The notes under the pieces are model-generated. The model saw only the letters and a program-made list of their open reading frames with translations. It was not told where the DNA came from and did not search any database. The position numbers were made by a program, and so were the translations under genes. Below, in pieces: positions 4,928 through 5,423 of a stretch of DNA of 5,423 nt (position 1 is its first letter; the number at the start of each line of letters is the position of its first letter). Source of the DNA: an uncultured Erysipelotrichaceae bacterium (lineage in GTDB: Bacteria; Bacillota_I; Bacilli_A; Erysipelotrichales; Erysipelotrichaceae); NCBI GenBank assembly GCA_902795875.1, contig CADBND010000237.1:1-5423 (forward strand), given 5' to 3'.

Positions 4928-5423
4928 AGAGTATTAAAAAGGTAGTAAAGACAAGACCAACCAGGGAACGAAGAAAGATTATCGTTGTAGGAACTGAAGG
5001 AAATAATAAGACTGAGGAAATTTATTTAAGAAGTCTGGAGAAAAAGCAAAGCAAGTATCATTTTATTTTTGCGGATGGAAATGATACAGATGCTGTAAAT
5101 ATTGTTAAAAATACTATTACGAAAGCAAAAACGGAGAGTATATCAAGTAAAAATGGTGATTTTGCTGTGGGCATATTTGATCTTGATATAGAAACAAGTA
5201 AAGAAAAACAGTATTTGGAGGCAAAAGCAATTGCTGAACCTAAAAATATTATGCTGGTTACCTCGAATCCTTGTTTTGAACTTTGGTTTTTGGAACATTT
5301 TGGTTATACTACGAAGCCTTTTGTCAGTAGCGTCAATCTGATAAAGGAGCTTAAAAATTTCATGCCCGATTATGCCAAGAATCGTAGCTTTTTTGATGTA
5401 TTATTTCCTAAACTTAAAGATGC
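4921..5423 (+). CDS. rloB: RloB/AbiLii-like protein (3' truncated by window edge)
   Basis: An ATG overlaps the end of rloA, preceded by a very strong purine site (GGAGGGGGGAG, 4906-4916). It opens a frame of 167 codons running off the window; the family is usually about 200-230 residues. A basic N-terminus (KSIKKVVKTRPTRERRK) leads into IIVVGTEGNNKTEEIYL (20-36), equivalent to the family's 'i.cEG..TE..Yf' strand-helix. Residues 85-91 read IFDLDIE, a D-x-D pair, and 115-127 read SNPCFELWFLEHF, the hallmark of RloB ('sNPcFElWlllHf'). The glutamate-then-DxD pattern resembles a TOPRIM fold, so a metal-dependent nuclease activity is possible; this is inference. In lactococcal AbiL the RloB-domain protein is the second component and is needed with the ATPase. 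The C-terminal portion and any downstream third gene are not visible. Confidence 0.88.
   Translation, partial: MVKSIKKVVKTRPTRERRKIIVVGTEGNNKTEEIYLRSLEKKQSKYHFIFADGNDTDAVNIVKNTITKAKTESISSKNGDFAVGIFDLDIETSKEKQYLEAKAIAEPKNIMLVTSNPCFELWFLEHFGYTTKPFVSSVNLIKELKNFMPDYAKNRSFFDVLFPKLKD

Noticed and set aside
3674..5423. Calling the two-gene operon PARIS, OLD or Gabija
   Set aside because: The second protein carries the RloB signature SNPCFELWFLEHF, not a DUF4435 or helicase domain. RloAB/AbiL fits better, although the logic is similar.
1..5423. CRISPR array, tRNA, rRNA, riboswitch or intact insertion sequence
   Set aside because: No regularly spaced direct repeats, cloverleaf or T-loop signature, transposase motif or paired terminal inverted repeats were found. 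The only repeat is the two-copy terminator element.

Overview
The window looks like an accessory or defence-type stretch from a low-GC Gram-positive bacterium (Bacillota; a gut or oral Erysipelotrichia/Lachnospiraceae-like genome is my guess). This rests on AT-rich codon use, strong purine-rich Shine-Dalgarno sites, a consensus extended -10 promoter, and the gene families present. All convincing genes are on the + strand.

Layout. (1) 1-96 is the 3' end of a DUF4143-type AAA ATPase gene. After a 199-bp gap, 296-1546 is a complete second member of that ATPase superfamily. Its stop codon overlaps the start of a 57-codon open frame of unknown status (1539-1712). (2) 1741-1806 is the first copy of an approximately 60-bp repeat ending in a strong intrinsic terminator. 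A perfect 8-bp palindrome follows at 1828-1847. (3) 1893-2278 is a small gene broken by one frameshift, so a pseudogene as read. 18 bp after it, 2297-3085 encodes a DUF4238-like protein. (4) 3086-3673 has no convincing gene. It holds a short hairpin, the second copy of the repeat-terminator (3473-3538), and a very good promoter (3622-3650). (5) 3674-4927 and 4921-5423 (cut by the window edge) form a tightly coupled two-gene operon: an ABC/SMC-like AAA ATPase (RloA/AbiLi type) and an RloB/AbiLii-type protein.

How the genes may work together. The RloA-RloB pair is the most informative part. In lactococcal AbiL, this ATPase plus RloB-domain arrangement is an abortive-infection phage defence. The architecture (SMC-like ATPase plus a small protein with TOPRIM-like acidic motifs) also resembles OLD/Gabija/PARIS logic: a sensor ATPase controlling a nuclease-like effector. 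The DUF4238 gene just upstream has its own context and is separated from rloA by a terminator and promoter. It is therefore probably an independent cassette, not a third subunit. The two related repeat-terminators bracket the pseudogene/DUF4238 segment, and base composition drops sharply after the first ATPase gene. Both suggest that the right-hand part was assembled by modular acquisition. I see known families in a plausible defence neighbourhood. I do not see proof of an undescribed system.
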